The notes: generated from the letters alone by a model not told the origin. 45,583 bases of DNA from Perkinsus olseni (GCA_013115135.1 JABANP010000432.1:1-45583); one strand, 5' to 3'. Positions 34,400 through 45,583 are shown, numbered from the stretch's first letter. A program made the numbers and translations.

Positions 34400-34567
34400 G
34401 CGTAGTCTCCGTCGCATATATGGGTGTATATGATACGAAATCGTGGTCCACGGTTCATCACTGCAGGAATCAATGCTTCGATTTGCTTGATCTGGATTCC
34501 AGATTCTGGAACATGAGCTGTCATTGTTAAACACCAAGGACATCCCATAGATCCCCGAACATGATGT
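34400..34567 (-). CDS. Exon of an unidentified, possibly thioredoxin-fold protein
   Basis: Bounded by a TTTTCAG acceptor and a GTAAGT donor on the minus strand. One open frame reads SMGCPWCLTMTAHVPESG, then PRFRIIYTHICDGDYA, loosely like the GS..CP and IYI.EAH..DGW blocks of deiodinase-type thioredoxin folds. Flanking exons were not resolved and another frame of the exon is also open, so function is uncertain. Confidence 0.3.
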
Positions 34568-34679
34568 CTGAAAAGAAGACAAGACCATAAATCACCGACG
34601 GTGTGTGCCAAAGAATCAGCCGCCTTAAATTTTCCGTATTTTTTTGTAGCGGGAATCGCTCTGTTCAAATAAATCTAAG

Positions 34680-34862
34680 TCGAATTCCACTCTGCCACCG
34701 TAGCCTCCAGAGGCTCTCGGACACGCCTCCAAGGCCTAAAAGGGACGACACTCGTGAGATTAACGGGTGCGAAGCGGACTCTCAAACGATTACCTGTATC
34801 TGCCTGTCTCAATTTGCAGCAGCGTTCCTCGATCTCCCCTCCTCCCGTTGTTTCCATGTGTA
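34680..34862 (-). repeat. Inverted fragment of the Ulp1-element tail (copy 4)
   Basis: Reverse complement of about 12606-12775: shared words include CCAAGGCCTAAAAGGGACGA, ATTAACGGGTGCGAAG and AGCAGCGTTCCTCGAT. It lies 14 kb from copy 3 with no coding part. Confidence 0.88.
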
Positions 34863-36268
34863 TTGTCGCTGAAGATGCATCGGACTTACCGTCCAATTGC
34901 GTGGCTTCGCTTTGGCCTTCTTTGGGCGACCCATAGAGTTTAAAACTTCAGTATCGTTCCAGCTCATGTCTCCATCGATCTTTTTCCCTAACGCGTCTCT
35001 GACCTCACTGGCGTGATCGCCGATATGCCCTCAGACCAATCATGAAGAATGGAATAGCGAATGGTCCTCATCGTGGCGCCGGAAACGCACTATATGTGGA
35101 CGCTTTCGTCGTCATGTCCATCACGCTAGCCACAGATTTGCAGGCGAAACTGTCTTCGGTGCCTCTGATGATCTGAGTCTAATCGAAACTTTCGATGCCT
35201 TGAGACGCCATTCCGCGTCACGCCTTCGCGAGAATCAAATCGACGCAGAATTCACTTCATCCGTCCTCCTCCGTCCAATCATTCGTGATCTCACTGAGGT
35301 CCTGTGGCGAAGCTTTTCTGCGACGTCTAGTGGATGATCTACTATAGATCAGGCTCTCGACAAGTGACTTGTGATCGACTACGCCTGGGCGCCCTCCAGC
35401 GCCAGCCCGAGTTAAACGTGATTAGCGGGGCTGAACAGTTAGCAGTCTTCTCATAGCTCATCGAAATTCTCCGTAGTCAGCCCGAACAGTGCGAGCCCGT
35501 ACAGTGAACGACGACGCTCCTCTGTTTCGCCGCGAAATTTTCGCGATCATTTTCAGTCCTGCAAACCGTGTTCGCCTCTCAGTCACGAGTCTCTCAGTTG
35601 GTTCAGCGTCGCTGGTGAGAAGTCCCTCTAGGTATAAATTCGATACGACGCGATCAGAAAGACCAGTTTTGATAGAGAACCAGATTCTCGAGAGATCCGG
35701 TAAGTCGATCAACATCCGACTCCATATAAGGCGATATCCGTCTGACTCCGTCGAGCTCTTTCGCACGTTGCAGTCCGTTTATCGTCAAAGTATCCGGTGA
35801 CGCGGGAGAACGCTCTCAGTTAGACTCCTTGGGTTAGGAGAGTGGGGTGTGGGTTGAAGCTTGTAGGCAATGCTGTGTAAACTGTCCCATATGATTTCAC
35901 TTTTCCAGTATACACAATCTACGCTGAAGCCTTCGGTAAGTTAGGTAAACTTCGTATTCCTGAACTGTCCTCTCCTCTCTCAGTTGTTGCGTCATCACCA
36001 CTCGGAGTGGTCCACTCCGAGCGCGTTGAGTCAACGTGGAAAAAAAGCCGGAAGGTGAGAAACTCTGAGCCCTCCTCAGCGATCGAAAGCCTGTGATCCC
36101 GGCAGCTCGGTCAACCTCCGATGGGAGGATCGTGAACCCGATGCCCGTTCGGCATATGGTGTCAATTTACGCGAGTACGGTGATTTCATGTGGTGTAGTC
36201 ATCATAATTCGTCGTTACTCGGTAACACAATAACTGCAATATAATTGAATAGCAACCTATGATGGTAT
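34863..36268. other. Unresolved region with long frames on both strands
   Basis: A plus-strand frame without ATG is open over roughly 35035-35340 (contains RRKRTICGRFRRHVHH and DDLSLIETFDALRRH). 35458-35800 is open on both strands. 36002-36022 is an odd palindrome with 10-bp arms (CTCGGAGTGG-t-CCACTCCGAG). I recognise no family; decayed element sequence is possible. Confidence 0.35.
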
Positions 36269-36812
36269 TTATTCCTCTAGAAAGTATCGGCATGCAACAG
36301 CAATCCTTCTTTTATCTGAGGAAACAATCTCGAACGATGTAATCCATAAGGCCATCCCTCCTCTTATCATACCATGCATTGGTGGCCCAACAGAGTGGAA
36401 GTACTTGTGCGGTTCGAATATGTACCTATGGGGCGTCAGATCGAGAATCACCACGGCCATTGAGATGCTAACATGTCGCCCTCGTTGAGAACGAAGTGTT
36501 CATTTTCAACCTTGCATTCAGCACTCCCCGTATGCAGAACAATGCCGTCAAATCGCTGTCATTACCGCCGTCCCGGTGACTGAAAACAATCAATTTCTGA
36601 AGCTAGGACGAATGATGCACTCACCGAGCCATCCCCTTGGAGCCTGCCGCCATGTGAATGAATTCCAAAAAGCACAATTTCAGTTTCTGCCGCCACTGCC
36701 CTTCCTTGGCGAGACCCATCCTGCGTATGTTGGTCGAATTGCGTTCCCCTAAGAGTTGGCGTACTCGGGCGTCAATTTGACGAATGAATGGAACCTGATA
36801 AAGAATGCTCAT
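36269..36812 (-). CDS. Exons of an unidentified, possibly cupin-like protein
   Basis: 36625-36812 (minus) ends at a clear GTGAGT donor; its frame reads LCFLEFIHMAAGSKGMAR. After an acceptor near 36580, one frame reads DGIVLHTGSAECKVENEHF then LNEGDMLASQW, the G...f.l..GD pattern of a cupin barrel, and an adjacent frame reads VVILDLTPHRYIFEP. The junction between the two frames was not resolved. Confidence 0.35.
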
Positions 36813-37840
36813 TGGACGGAGGTGATGTCGATGACCGGATGCTTAGTTACACAGTATTCGTGGGAAAATACGAGATAGTACTACAGACAATGCTAGCCCA
36901 GTGGTATGATTCTTGCATGGTAAGGCAGCTAGTCAAGCTGGTAATTATTGATTAGAATATCACGGGCAGATTACGAGTAGAAAGAATAATGGGATGAGTA
37001 CTGGCCTCTAGTCCACCGAGGTTGCGAGGTTCGTACGCGAGTGGGTTACATTGTCTCCATTAGAACCGCTTCTAACTATCGAACGGTTCCTGAATCAGGT
37101 TCCCCGAAGATGGTGTACCAGATCAGTCACTGATCACCAGTGTGGTCACGGGACTAATGCGAGGAATCACTCTTCTGGCTGAATCAGCAGCCAGTAGGAC
37201 CAGTAGGAGCGCTGCTGATATACTACCGCTCCTACTGGTCGCTATAAGATCCGCCCTTCGCGGTCAGGTTAATGAAAATACCGACTTATCCTTCGAGTTG
37301 CCCTGTTCCGCTAGAAACGAATCGCTAATTCAGTACCGTTGCTCCTTTGTATATTCTTCGACATTCATACCGTGAAGGATATTTTTCTGTTCCCTACGAG
37401 GCGAACCACATGATATGAGATACCTTCTATTAGACTGAACACCCTTCATGAGCGACGGTCTCCCTGGTCACCGCCATGCTATGGTCGAGGTACTTCTGGA
37501 ATAAGTCGGATATAGCGTGGAGTGGATGAGATTAACCGAGAACACAAGGCGGATGGGAAAGCATCCACAAGGTTGACAGAATTGAGGAAGCTACCAGAGG
37601 AGAGCGTGGGTAGATGATGATACGATTTCTCGACAAGGAGGGAAATTGATAAAAACGACTAGCGCGTATTCCTGGTTAACGAAGCTGCGGCATGGAGTGG
37701 TGGAGTACGTCAATCTGTGAAATGAAGATGAAAATAAAACGGGAAACCTCGAAAGGAAAAGCTTACCTAGGTAGACTATGCCTAGTCCCGAGTTCAATCC
37801 CCGGCACGTCCCTTTTTTCCTTACCGCCTCTGGATTGATA
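36813..37840. other. Intergenic, inverted repeat and one scar
   Basis: 13-bp arms ACCAGTAGGAGCG/CGCTCCTACTGGT at 37199-37211 and 37227-37239. A tRNA-like T arm (AGTTCAATCCCC then GGCACG) followed by a TTTTTT run ends near 37816. Frames here look random. Confidence 0.5.
37121..37142. repeat. Palindromic excision scar, one base degraded
   Basis: T is GATCAGTG; last copy reads ACCAGT for ATCAGT. Confidence 0.75.
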
Positions 37841-38811
37841 TCATTCATATCCTTGAAAGTCTTGATCCCTCCTCTCCTCTTCAACGGGCCCCGCCGTCCC
37901 CACCCTCTCCATCAGCTCTTCCGATATCTCCTCATCCTCCAACGGTGACGCGAACATCACCCCAGCCACGCCAGGCATAGCACCAGCACCTGCCAAGTAC
38001 ACTCCTGACCACCCCCAGTCCCCTGTCCTCACCTTGGGCCTCGTAGCCCGAGCTTTCAATGTCACAACCATCGACCACCCGCTCCAACTCTCGACAGGCG
38101 TTCTCAGAATCATCGCCGAAAACAGCTCTACACTTGACAATCTGCGCTTCGATCTTCTCGTACGGCTTCGGTGCCACCACATGCATCCACAAATCGCCCA
38201 GACGGTCTCGACAACTCTCGGCGTTCACGAACAGCCACGCCGTATCGCCCTCGTAGACCGCCCTCGAGTGGGACTGAGGGTCCGGTGGGGCGTCACACTG
38301 CAGCCAGTAATTACAATGGCGAACAAACTCTCGTTCACCACTACTCCCCAACGCCTGCAGGACATAGCCCGGGTCACCGGAGCCCCTGGCCACGACCAGG
38401 AACCAACACTGCGGCTGCAAGCTCTTCGGGGTTCGGTTGTCTCCTCAAAGTAAGGTGACCCTCAGCCTTGTGAACAGCCACGTAGATGTCCGACTGGGTT
38501 ACCAACCGGAAGGCGATCGCCCGAGGGTTCGATGAGCTCCTGACGACCTTCAGAGTCAACACCCCCTTCCCTCGAACTCTCGACACTATTTTCAACTGCT
38601 TCTTCGTCCGATCTACTCCCCAGGCAAGGTCGGGGTAATTAACACTCTGCACATTCACAACGGCACCATGTGATAGAATATCTTCGGTGGTGAGGAAGGG
38701 TATCTTGCAGGTTGACCTCGGGGTCGGTGCAGAAATATCTTCCTTTTGACGCCGTGATGGCGTTTTGCATACGTCAGGCGACCGTCGACGTTTACTGCCG
38801 CTCGAAGGCAT
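37841..38811 (-). CDS. AbfB-like beta-trefoil protein, apparent frameshift
   Basis: Minus strand: exon 38033-38811, 43 bp GTGAGG...GGCAG intron, exon 37841-37989 with matching phase 1. Trefoil-like repeats: VNVQSVNYPDLAWGVDRT, IAFRLVTQSDIYVAVH, CWFLVVARGS, EREFVRHCNYWLQCDA. These resemble arabinofuranosidase-B-type carbohydrate-binding trefoils. One extra base near 38418-38423 separates the frame ending NPEEL from QPQCWFLVV. Either a polymorphic pseudogene, a sequencing error or an unusual frameshift. Substrate unknown; no catalytic domain attached. Confidence 0.5.
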
Positions 38812-38997
38812 TTGATAAAGTGCTCGCAGATTACCGGGAATTGACAAGACTGTTCTCAACTATCCCATATAGCAACTGTGACGATTTAACACGAGTATAA
38901 TCGCTCAAGCTTATCAATCAACTTTCTTCCCCGACTCCTCACCATCAACTCGGACCCTGAGCCGAAAGCACATCCGTCGCGCGCCACGAAATTGATC

Positions 38998-40344
38998 TTA
39001 CTTTCCTTCGTTCCTCGAGGGAGACCATGAGGGTGATGTTGCCGGTGTAGTGGCACCGCTGCCATGCAGTACGCTGGTGCGCTCTCGTCTGTACATTCTG
39101 GTGACCCACAGATGCTTCCGGACATCATTCATCATGAACAGATCGATAAATGACTGCAACCTGGGGGAGCGGAGCGAAGCGATTAGTCTCAGAAAAGTTA
39201 GTTTGAGTGTTGGCGGTTGAATGCTTGAAAACACATAACATGTTCAATGGAGAATCGAAAAGCGAGGTTCCCTACCGGTAGAGAACGCCGTAGCCCTCGA
39301 GCGTCTGGAAGACAAACCAAAACCAACTCGAGCCCGAGCGTGAGCCCGAGCAGCATGCCTGCTCGGACCTGAGCCCAAGTATGGGCTAGAAGAAATACTC
39401 TAGAGTATCTGACAAGAACTTGACCTTATTTGTATCCTGCGCGGATAACCTAAAGATACTCACGCGAGTGGTAAGGCAATAAATATGACAGCCAAAACAG
39501 GCGGAATGTATCTAATCCACAGTGGTTGAGTTCGAACATGATGTTTCACAAATAAAAACCTGACCGAAAGTATCACAACCAGTATTCGAACCGGGGACCT
39601 TTCGCTTACCCATATGCGATGATGAAGCCACAGAACTGGCAATGGTCGCTGGGCATACCGTACCCACTGGCGAAGGTCCCTTCTGGCCGCGGCTCGGCGA
39701 CGTAGTTCTTCAAAATCGTATTCACTACAGTTGATAATATCAACCCGACAAATAGCAAACCCCATCGAACCTGAACAGCAACAATCCCGCACAGGTTCGA
39801 TCCTCACACCCCGCACACAGTAATATGATATAAATATAACTAGTGGTGCACACGACGCCCAGTTAGGAGACGAGTTCAAGACTGGCAAGGATTTAGCGGC
39901 TCGAACACGCCATCGTGGAAGCCTTAGAGTGGCTCTCGCGGCAACCACCCGAACTCAGTCTAGAAAGTTGAACAACTGATACTTGCAGAAGGAGAAAGTC
40001 GAGATCACTGAACTGGCTGTTGAACATCATTCGGACCTACCGATTGCCTGACCAAGGTGATGGTGAAGACCGAGGATATCGTGAAGATTGGTGTTAATGT
40101 CAGCAACGCTAGCGTCCACCCTAGTAACTGATGAGAAAAAGATACTCATCAAGCATGGATCGACCTAAGATACTCCAACATCCACCAGGACTCTTTGACT
40201 TTGCCGCGCTCGCCCGATTGATCGATTAGGACTTCTGATGACACTCACCTTGCCGTCTTGAGTTGGGTAGGGTACATAGGTGAGGGAGAATACCCTCCAA
40301 TCGTCGGGCAGGCAGGTGCTAACGATGGCAGTAGAATTGGACAT
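38998..40344 (-). CDS. DOLPP1: Dolichyl-diphosphate phosphatase (PAP2 family), six exons
   Basis: Minus-strand exons 40249-40344, 40041-40127, 39610-39770, 39464-39559, 39276-39408 and 38998-39153: 729 nt, 242 residues (human 238). All five introns are GT-AG with consistent phases. N-terminal LPDDWRVFSLTYVPYP matches the family start. PAP2 motifs: KNYVAEPRP (C1), YGMPSDHCQF (C2, His), and YSRVFLLAHTWAQV (C3, Arg and His). The enzyme removes phosphate from dolichyl diphosphate at the ER so the carrier is recycled for N-glycosylation. The C-terminal exon (SFIDLFMMNDVRKHLWV) fits the family tail. The acceptor of the last intron was chosen for phase; a second AG lies seven bases upstream. Confidence 0.93.
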
Positions 40345-41044
40345 CACAAAATAAACAAGAACACCAAAAATGCTGAACTAACCGTCTACAGTTGTCGCCT
40401 CTTCTTGGCAACGGGTCGTATTCCATTAACCCTGTGGCATCGGCAACGCGAGCCCTGGCCAAGCTGTCACATTCCGTGAGAGTGCAGGGAGGAAGGCTCC
40501 CAGCGTCAGGTGTGGGAAGTAACTCCTACATATGTCTGTTCGAATCATCTGGCCGAAAGCCACTGAATAGTTGTGTTCCCCAAAGCTCATGAAGGAGACC
40601 TTCAGCCAGTATCCTCGAACGGGCCACTGTGAAGCATATTCCGCAGACCCTATCTTGCTCCGATAAGATGCTACGCTGAAGCTAACCTACATCGCTGATG
40701 ACAATAAGACAGAAGATAAAAGATACGACTCTAGACGGCAAAACTCGGATTTTGTGTTCACAATCAGTCGGTCTCAAACACTTACCCTGGGCACAACCCG
40801 AGCCACAAGCGAGCCACATGCCCCTAGAGAAGGCTATCACATACCCCCTCAAGACAGTGCTCAGGCGGGAATCGGTCTCTCGGACGGAGGCGTCAACAAC
40901 GACAGCGACAAAACCGAAATGTCGCGCGCCACGAATTTATCCCACATAAACGGTAAAACCTCATCCACAGCCGAAACAGAGCGATAATAATAATAATCAT
41001 ACAGAGAGAACACCTGTCGCGATTTCGCGCGCCATAAAATTCCG
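40345..41044. other. Intergenic, nothing recognised
   Basis: Upstream flank of DOLPP1 and downstream flank of the phosducin-like gene. Several overlapping short plus-strand frames, none family-like. A short AATAATAAT run near 40986. Confidence 0.45.
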
Positions 41045-42232
41045 CTAACCACGCAAGGCATCCTGTAAGTTCAAATTGGCATACTCCTTTTCGTTCTCAT
41101 CGTCGTCGTCATCAGACCTGTCGTCCTCCCGCCTGGAGGAACGGTCTCGACGATCCAATCCTGAGAAAAGTTAAGGAACTGCAAGTGGTGCAAGATTTCC
41201 ATCACAGCAACCCCCAGCTTACTTTCGTTGATCTCGTGCTTGACGTCTCGTCGCACTCTCATCCTGAATCGGCCACGCTCATCATCAGAGCCGCTACTAT
41301 CAGAGCCGCTATCTTGCTCATCTTGGTCAATCTTGCTAATTCCTAATGTCTTCCACACCAGTGTAGGACTTGCGATAACCCTCGACGTCCACACTTCTTT
41401 CCCAATCAGTTGTTTTACACATTTTCCATCAAAATACACAACAACCGCCGGCAGCCGAAGAGCCGGGAATCCGATAATTAAATCCTGGTAGAATCCTCTC
41501 ACGAATTTAACCGTCCGCTTCGTCTTGGCCAAGAACGATAAAGATTCATCCAGTCTTCGAGACCTGGCTTCATGCAGGTTAGCTAGATGCACGACCACGA
41601 CTGAGGTCTTCGAACTCTCGTTAACTTCCGTCACGAACTCTTGGCGACCGATATCTTTTATTTTGCCACCGGTATCAGCCTGAGGGTAGAGGAGACGGTG
41701 ACGCAGTGGAAATTTGGTAGCTAGCGAGTGGGATGAGGCGCCAAAGGAGTTCTAAAATCCACGAGAAAAAGAGAGAAGTTTCGAAAGAAAAAACCTTCCA
41801 GTAGTTCCTCGGCATTTCATATGACGTTGAGGAGCGGAAAGGCGTAAATGTGATAATTCGATGTTCGAAACCCTTGGGAATCGACAATGGATTCGAACAA
41901 GATTGGAAAAGAAGGAAACTTTGTCAGTAAATTTTCGGCGAATCACGAGATGAGAATGGAACACAAGCAAGACGACCTATCCCGAGAACCTCCTTTTCCT
42001 TCACCGCCTTCCGTTTCATCTCTCCCAGTCGCTTTGCTCGGATCTTCTCCAACTCGTCATCAACACAATCGTCCACACTTTGCTGAATATCATTTCCGCT
42101 AGGATCCAGCGGGCGCGGGGCAAAATTACCCAGACGCACCTGAAGGAGCGAGACACCGTCACTTCCCGTAAAAATCCTCGGCGTGCGAAGATTCCCGTTC
42201 GTCCATCTTCTGAGCTTCACGTTCAGTAGCAC
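41045..42232 (-). CDS. Phosducin-like / TXNDC9-type thioredoxin-fold co-chaperone
   Basis: Minus strand: exon 1 from about 41990 up to 42232 or earlier, exon 2 41223-41679, exon 3 41045-41160. The 62 bp intron (GTAAGC...CTCAG) is certain; the 310 bp one uses a weaker GTTCTC donor. N-terminal helix DDELEKIRAKRLGEMKRK leads into IKDIGRQEFVTEV, then a thioredoxin fold with VVVVHLAN, VKFVRGFY and LPAVVVYFDGKCVKQLIG, as in phosducin-like proteins. There is no CxxC. The acidic tail SDDDDDENEKEYANL is also typical. Members assist CCT folding of tubulin, actin and G-beta. Start codon uncertain. Confidence 0.78.
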
Positions 42233-42408
42233 CCAACGAAGTGAATTCCGAGATACGGCGACTAAACCAGTAGTAGTAAATAACTTGTACTGAATGAAAA
42301 AATCAGGGTGGCCGGACGGCCTCCTGACCGCTGAATAATAATAATCATCCCAGAGACCACGATCTCGTCCAGCTCACGAGAAGCTACTGGAGGATTGCAG
42401 ATCTTGGA

Positions 42409-42430
42409 CAAGCAAATTGCTTGAAGCAAT
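42409..42430. repeat. Palindromic excision scar, complete
   Basis: T is CAAGCAAT; all 22 positions fit. Confidence 0.9.
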
Positions 42431-43010
42431 TGTGAGCGGAGCGGTAATAATTTAGTGGCGCGTGACGGATACTCGATAGCCCCTGTTGTCTTGCCCCTCT
42501 GTGCTTACATGAATATCCTCCCACTCTGTCGTTCCCGGTACCAAAGCCATTATCAAACTAACCTATGACCATCACCCCATCAAAAGCCGGTCCGTATCGA
42601 CACCTTGCTGAGTCGGAAACTCGACTCCAAGAGCAGTTCAGAAACAACACGCAGCACATGCAAAGCACAAATCGATCATCACCACCACCAACCGTTTCAT
42701 TACAGCGTAATTCGTGTTGGTAATTTTTGTAACTTCAATCCGGCCCCGGAGAGCATCCAAGCCTTGCTCGGTTTCTGCGCTTTGAAGAAGTTCTCCCCGA
42801 TGTACTGGAATGTGTCGAGTGCGCACTCTCTAGCGTTGAACTAACATGAAAAATACATCCTTCGGGGATCGAACCTGGGACCTCCGACCTTCGTAGGATC
42901 GGAGTATTGATCAGCGTCTCCCTGCGCCATATGCCGCTCCCTGAAGTCCCGCAAAGCAATGAATCTAAGGTCGAAGCATGAGATACACAAAATATATCCT
43001 CGGTATTCGG

Positions 43011-43032
43011 CCATACCAGGTATGGCATACCT
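43011..43032. repeat. Palindromic excision scar, complete
   Basis: T is CCATACCT; all 22 positions fit. Confidence 0.9.
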
Positions 43033-43295
43033 GCTCATTCGTATCATATCGATTCTCCTAGACTTCAACGTCACTCGTCTCCAATGCCAGAACGGCACCT
43101 GAGCGGAGCGAAGAAAATTCAAAAGACTTCGACTGCTAAGCCGATCGATCGGACACGCTTGTTAATATCCACCTCCCGTCCTACTACCTGCACTATCCTG
43201 TATCCCATCGCTTTGAGTATACGCTCCTCCAGACGACGTGTGGCGAGCTTATCAAACGATGACCTGGGGATGATCGAGCCTTCCAGCATCACACA

Positions 43296-43317
43296 AGACG
43301 GAGTCCGTCTGACGGAC
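43296..43317. repeat. Palindromic excision scar, complete
   Basis: T is AGACGGAC; all 22 positions fit. Confidence 0.9.
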
Positions 43318-43520
43318 CGCACACTGGGGAAGAAGAAGTCCCATTGAGCAACACCCCTCCACATGGAGCTAGCAGAACCCCCCTGGAGAGACGTGAAACG
43401 GGTGATGGGTTATTCTATCGACCCCCTCGATGCTCTGCCACAACGAGTGTATCAACCCTAGCGCCTGTGGAAAGGCAGACCACGAGCAAAGACGAGGGGT
43501 AAATGGAGATACACCAGAAG

Positions 43521-43542
43521 CCAACGTGATGTTGGCAACATC
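43521..43542. repeat. Palindromic excision scar, one base degraded
   Basis: T is CCAACATC; first copy reads CAACGT. Confidence 0.75.
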
Positions 43543-43875
43543 GATCCGATAAGAGGAAGCAACGAGTCCACCCTGCTCCACCCCCAGTACTACCCGTAGT
43601 GTCGATCGAAGTTGTTGCACTCCCAGATCAGCCTCCTATCCCTCTCTAGGATATCAAAAGTGAAGGGGCCTCGTCGGGCTCGAACGAAGTGAGCAACCTT
43701 CAATTTACCTGAGGCGACCGTAGTCAACATCAACAGTGCGAGTCTATCAAAGCAATTTCTGGTATGAAAGGCCAGTCGGAGATATACCGGAGAAGTTGGG
43801 CAAATGAGTTTCCGGCTTGGGGCTGATAGAGCTCCACTTCCTTCAACTCTCGCGGAGGCTCTCGAATTCAAGAGC

Positions 43876-43897
43876 GGATATAGTATATCCGAAATAC
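43876..43897. repeat. Palindromic excision scar, one base degraded
   Basis: T is GGATATAC; last copy reads GAAATA. Confidence 0.75.
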
Positions 43898-44342
43898 ACG
43901 TTTAGATGAGGTAGAGGGGCTAAGGAACGCCTCATGAATATTGAGGAGAGCTCCTAGTCTAGGAGAGATCTCCTTTCAAACTCAACACAGATGATGAATA
44001 AGACACGTCCAAAATGAAGGAGACTCATTTTTGAAATGCAACATGGCATCGGAGAGTTCGAAAACTCGGAATTCTCTCGAGATGAGACCGAACCGAATCG
44101 GTTGCACATATGCAGAAGCTAGAGCTCCTGCATCCAGAAAGTGATTACCACAATCACTAGCAGGAAATTCGTCGAACCGCTAGCATCACTGTCACAATCG
44201 GCTACTTTGCCAACTCGAGTGAGAGATCCTTCATGGACCTAGAACAACCATCCGGCTGTTTGGCGATGACAACGCCATGAAAAAGCTTGCATTGAACGAT
44301 CTTGCATGATGTAATCCCCACCCCTTACGCCCTTGCGAAGGC

Positions 44343-44364
44343 AAACTGGCTCAGTTTAACTGAG
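44343..44364. repeat. Palindromic excision scar, one base degraded
   Basis: T is AAACTGAG; first copy reads AACTGG. Confidence 0.75.
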
Positions 44365-44679
44365 TGAGCCCTGCCGCGGTGAAGACCTTTAGTTCCAGAT
44401 CAGGGAACTCCCGCGAGGCTTCGCTCAAAAAGTCTTGTAAGAACCTACTTACATCCTCTCATTTAGTACTGTCATCCTCTCATCCCGGTCATATAGATTT
44501 CCGGGCAACTCTACGAAGGCATTGATAACCTTTCGAACTTTCCATATCAAGGCTGCTATGAATCTTTCATTCCCAGCCTTCACCGCGGCCTCAATGGAGC
44601 GCAGAGAGGATCCCTCCAACTCGGGCCACGAGTCATTTTCCGCCCCGACTTGGCCAACACACCCTAATATATAGACCAT

Positions 44680-45583
44680 CGACGATGGCCATGATCGTTG
44701 ACGGCCCTATTTCGTTCAAATTAAGGCCATGATCATTGACAGTACAACATTCAAGGAGCTGGGGAGCTGGTGAACTCGCCTCCTCCACGGGCCGTGGACC
44801 ACGGCCGTTCAATTTCGGCGATCGCAGGGACGGTAGGTCAGGTAATCAGTCGACTTGACACAGCATGCATCAAGGGGAAATCCTAAGGAGTGCGATTCAG
44901 GAGGTTACTTGGAAAGAGAGATATCTCTTCCCCTCCTTTCATCGCGATTTTTCTCGATGGCTTAATTTTTCTGACGCCATATGTCTACTAATATTCTTTA
45001 AATACAAAAACTTCCCCTAAGAAGGAATACCGGATCTTCTTCAAAATCGCAACACTCCTGTAAGGAGTCGAACACCCGGAAAAGAGGCACTCCTTCCCCG
45101 CGTGTTAGATCAGATTTTCAACTTGGTCGCCCTCTCCGAGTATTACGTAGTATCACGCTTAGTTGTGTTATGAACTTTGGTAGGCGTAGAGGGTGGGCAT
45201 CCTCGGGGTACTTCTCCACTGCTCTGTCCGCCTCCATATCTATGCGATGGACTCTACGAAGTGCGATCTTGGCGTTACCCGAGGGCGAGCGTATCTAAGG
45301 TCGGAGCATGGCAAATGCAGATATTAGCAAATACCCAAATGTCGGACTAATGCATGGCATCCACCGACTTCAGACTATGATTGGCGATTCTTGCGGGCAA
45401 CCATAACTAATAGCAAACTAAGGCTCGAGGTCCATCCCCCACCCACATTACAGGTCCTCCCGTAGACAATATCTCAGGTGGGCCCTCACAAGGAGTAGCC
45501 GATTATGTGCCGCTCTGTGTTCCACAAACCAGCTGTCACCAACACCACCATCCCCCAACCGAGTGATGATCTCTTCAACCAAA
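44680..45583. other. Window end: short direct repeat, one scar, no gene
   Basis: GGCCATGATCGTTGAC and GGCCATGATCATTGAC repeat at about 44687 and 44726. A palindrome AGAGATATCTCT lies near 44918. No frame of note. Confidence 0.45.
44784..44805. repeat. Palindromic excision scar, complete
   Basis: T is TCCACGGC; all 22 positions fit. Confidence 0.9.

Larger units (their letters stand above)
42233..43118. other. Intergenic: tRNA-like relic and two scars
   Basis: A minus-strand tRNA-like stretch at about 42855-42930 has B box GGTTCGATCCCC, an A-box-like TGGCGCAGGGAGACG and a strong CTCCGA/TCGGAG stem, but the T stem is degenerate. Scars at 42409 and 43011. Confidence 0.45.
43119..44679 (-). pseudogene. 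Possible RAP-domain gene, disrupted
   Basis: Minus-strand open segments 44453-44679 (EAAVKAGNERFIAALIWKV, ending at a GTAAGT donor), 43590-43871, 43369-43620 and 43119-43364. The last contains FDKLATRRLEERILKAMGYRIVQV, like the end of a RAP domain (R.R.L.ALGYRVV.V), a predicted RNA-binding domain of organelle RNA proteins. Exon joints were not all resolved. Palindromic scars at 43296, 43521 and 43876 fall in or beside these segments and would shift the frame, so it may be dead. Confidence 0.35.

Noticed and set aside
37760..37816. Functional tRNA gene ending in T6
   Set aside because: T arm and T run are present, but no A box, D arm or matching acceptor strand could be found.
38034..38453. 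139-codon plus-strand frame
   Set aside because: Antisense to the beta-trefoil exon, which has conserved motifs on the minus strand.
39460..39948. Single 162-codon minus-strand frame as a gene
   Set aside because: It is a run-through of DOLPP1 exons and introns; the spliced frame matches PAP2 motifs and this one does not.

Overview
This window looks like nuclear DNA of a unicellular eukaryote. Genes on both strands carry short GT-AG introns (about 31-330 bp, many near 50 bp), spliced models give ordinary eukaryotic housekeeping proteins, and there are no operons or Shine-Dalgarno sites. The gene content, including a subtilisin-like pseudogene, would fit an alveolate such as Perkinsus, but that is inference only.

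Layout. 203-1005 (-) is a four-exon ankyrin-repeat gene. 2946-6580 and 14198-17892 are two copies of a 3.6 kb segment. Each carries a lysine-degradation-like (LOR/SDH) exon pair, a short HMG-box gene and a PRKRIP1-like splicing-factor gene. Copy B has an internal 376 bp segment inverted and a decayed PRKRIP1 gene. 8284-9772 (-) is a subtilisin-like gene with a frameshift and lost catalytic residues. 11158-13860, 20743-21190 and 34680-34862 hold four copies or fragments of a repeat whose frame resembles a Ulp1/SENP (C48) peptidase without its catalytic Cys. 21440-21637 is a reverse-transcriptase fragment. 23380-29667 (-) is a long multi-exon coiled-coil gene. From 30 kb on come a lifeguard/BAX-inhibitor (TMBIM) gene (-), an SLC35F6-like transporter (+), unresolved minus-strand exons, an AbfB-like beta-trefoil gene (-), a six-exon dolichyl-diphosphatase gene (-), a phosducin-like gene (-) and a possible RAP-domain gene (-).

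Main discovery. Dispersed through the non-coding and repeat DNA is one exact architecture with no shared sequence: an 8-nt word T written as T(1-7), then the full reverse complement of T, then T(2-8). That is 22 nt, a net gain of 14 nt over T alone. I found 27 independent loci with the inner 20 nt exact (about 0.003 expected by chance), and 24 of them also match at both outer bases. Ten more differ by one base in the inner part. At four sites, homologous repeat copies in this same window show the empty 8-nt word, so these are insertions. The form is what is expected when a transposon with an 8-bp target duplication leaves by the hAT route (nick one base into the flank, hairpin on the flank) and the opened palindromic ends anneal to each other. 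The window therefore appears peppered with full-length palindromic excision scars, and nested palindromes form dense hairpin arrays at 11.3-11.5, 18.0-18.6, 19.3-19.9 and 22.0-22.1 kb.
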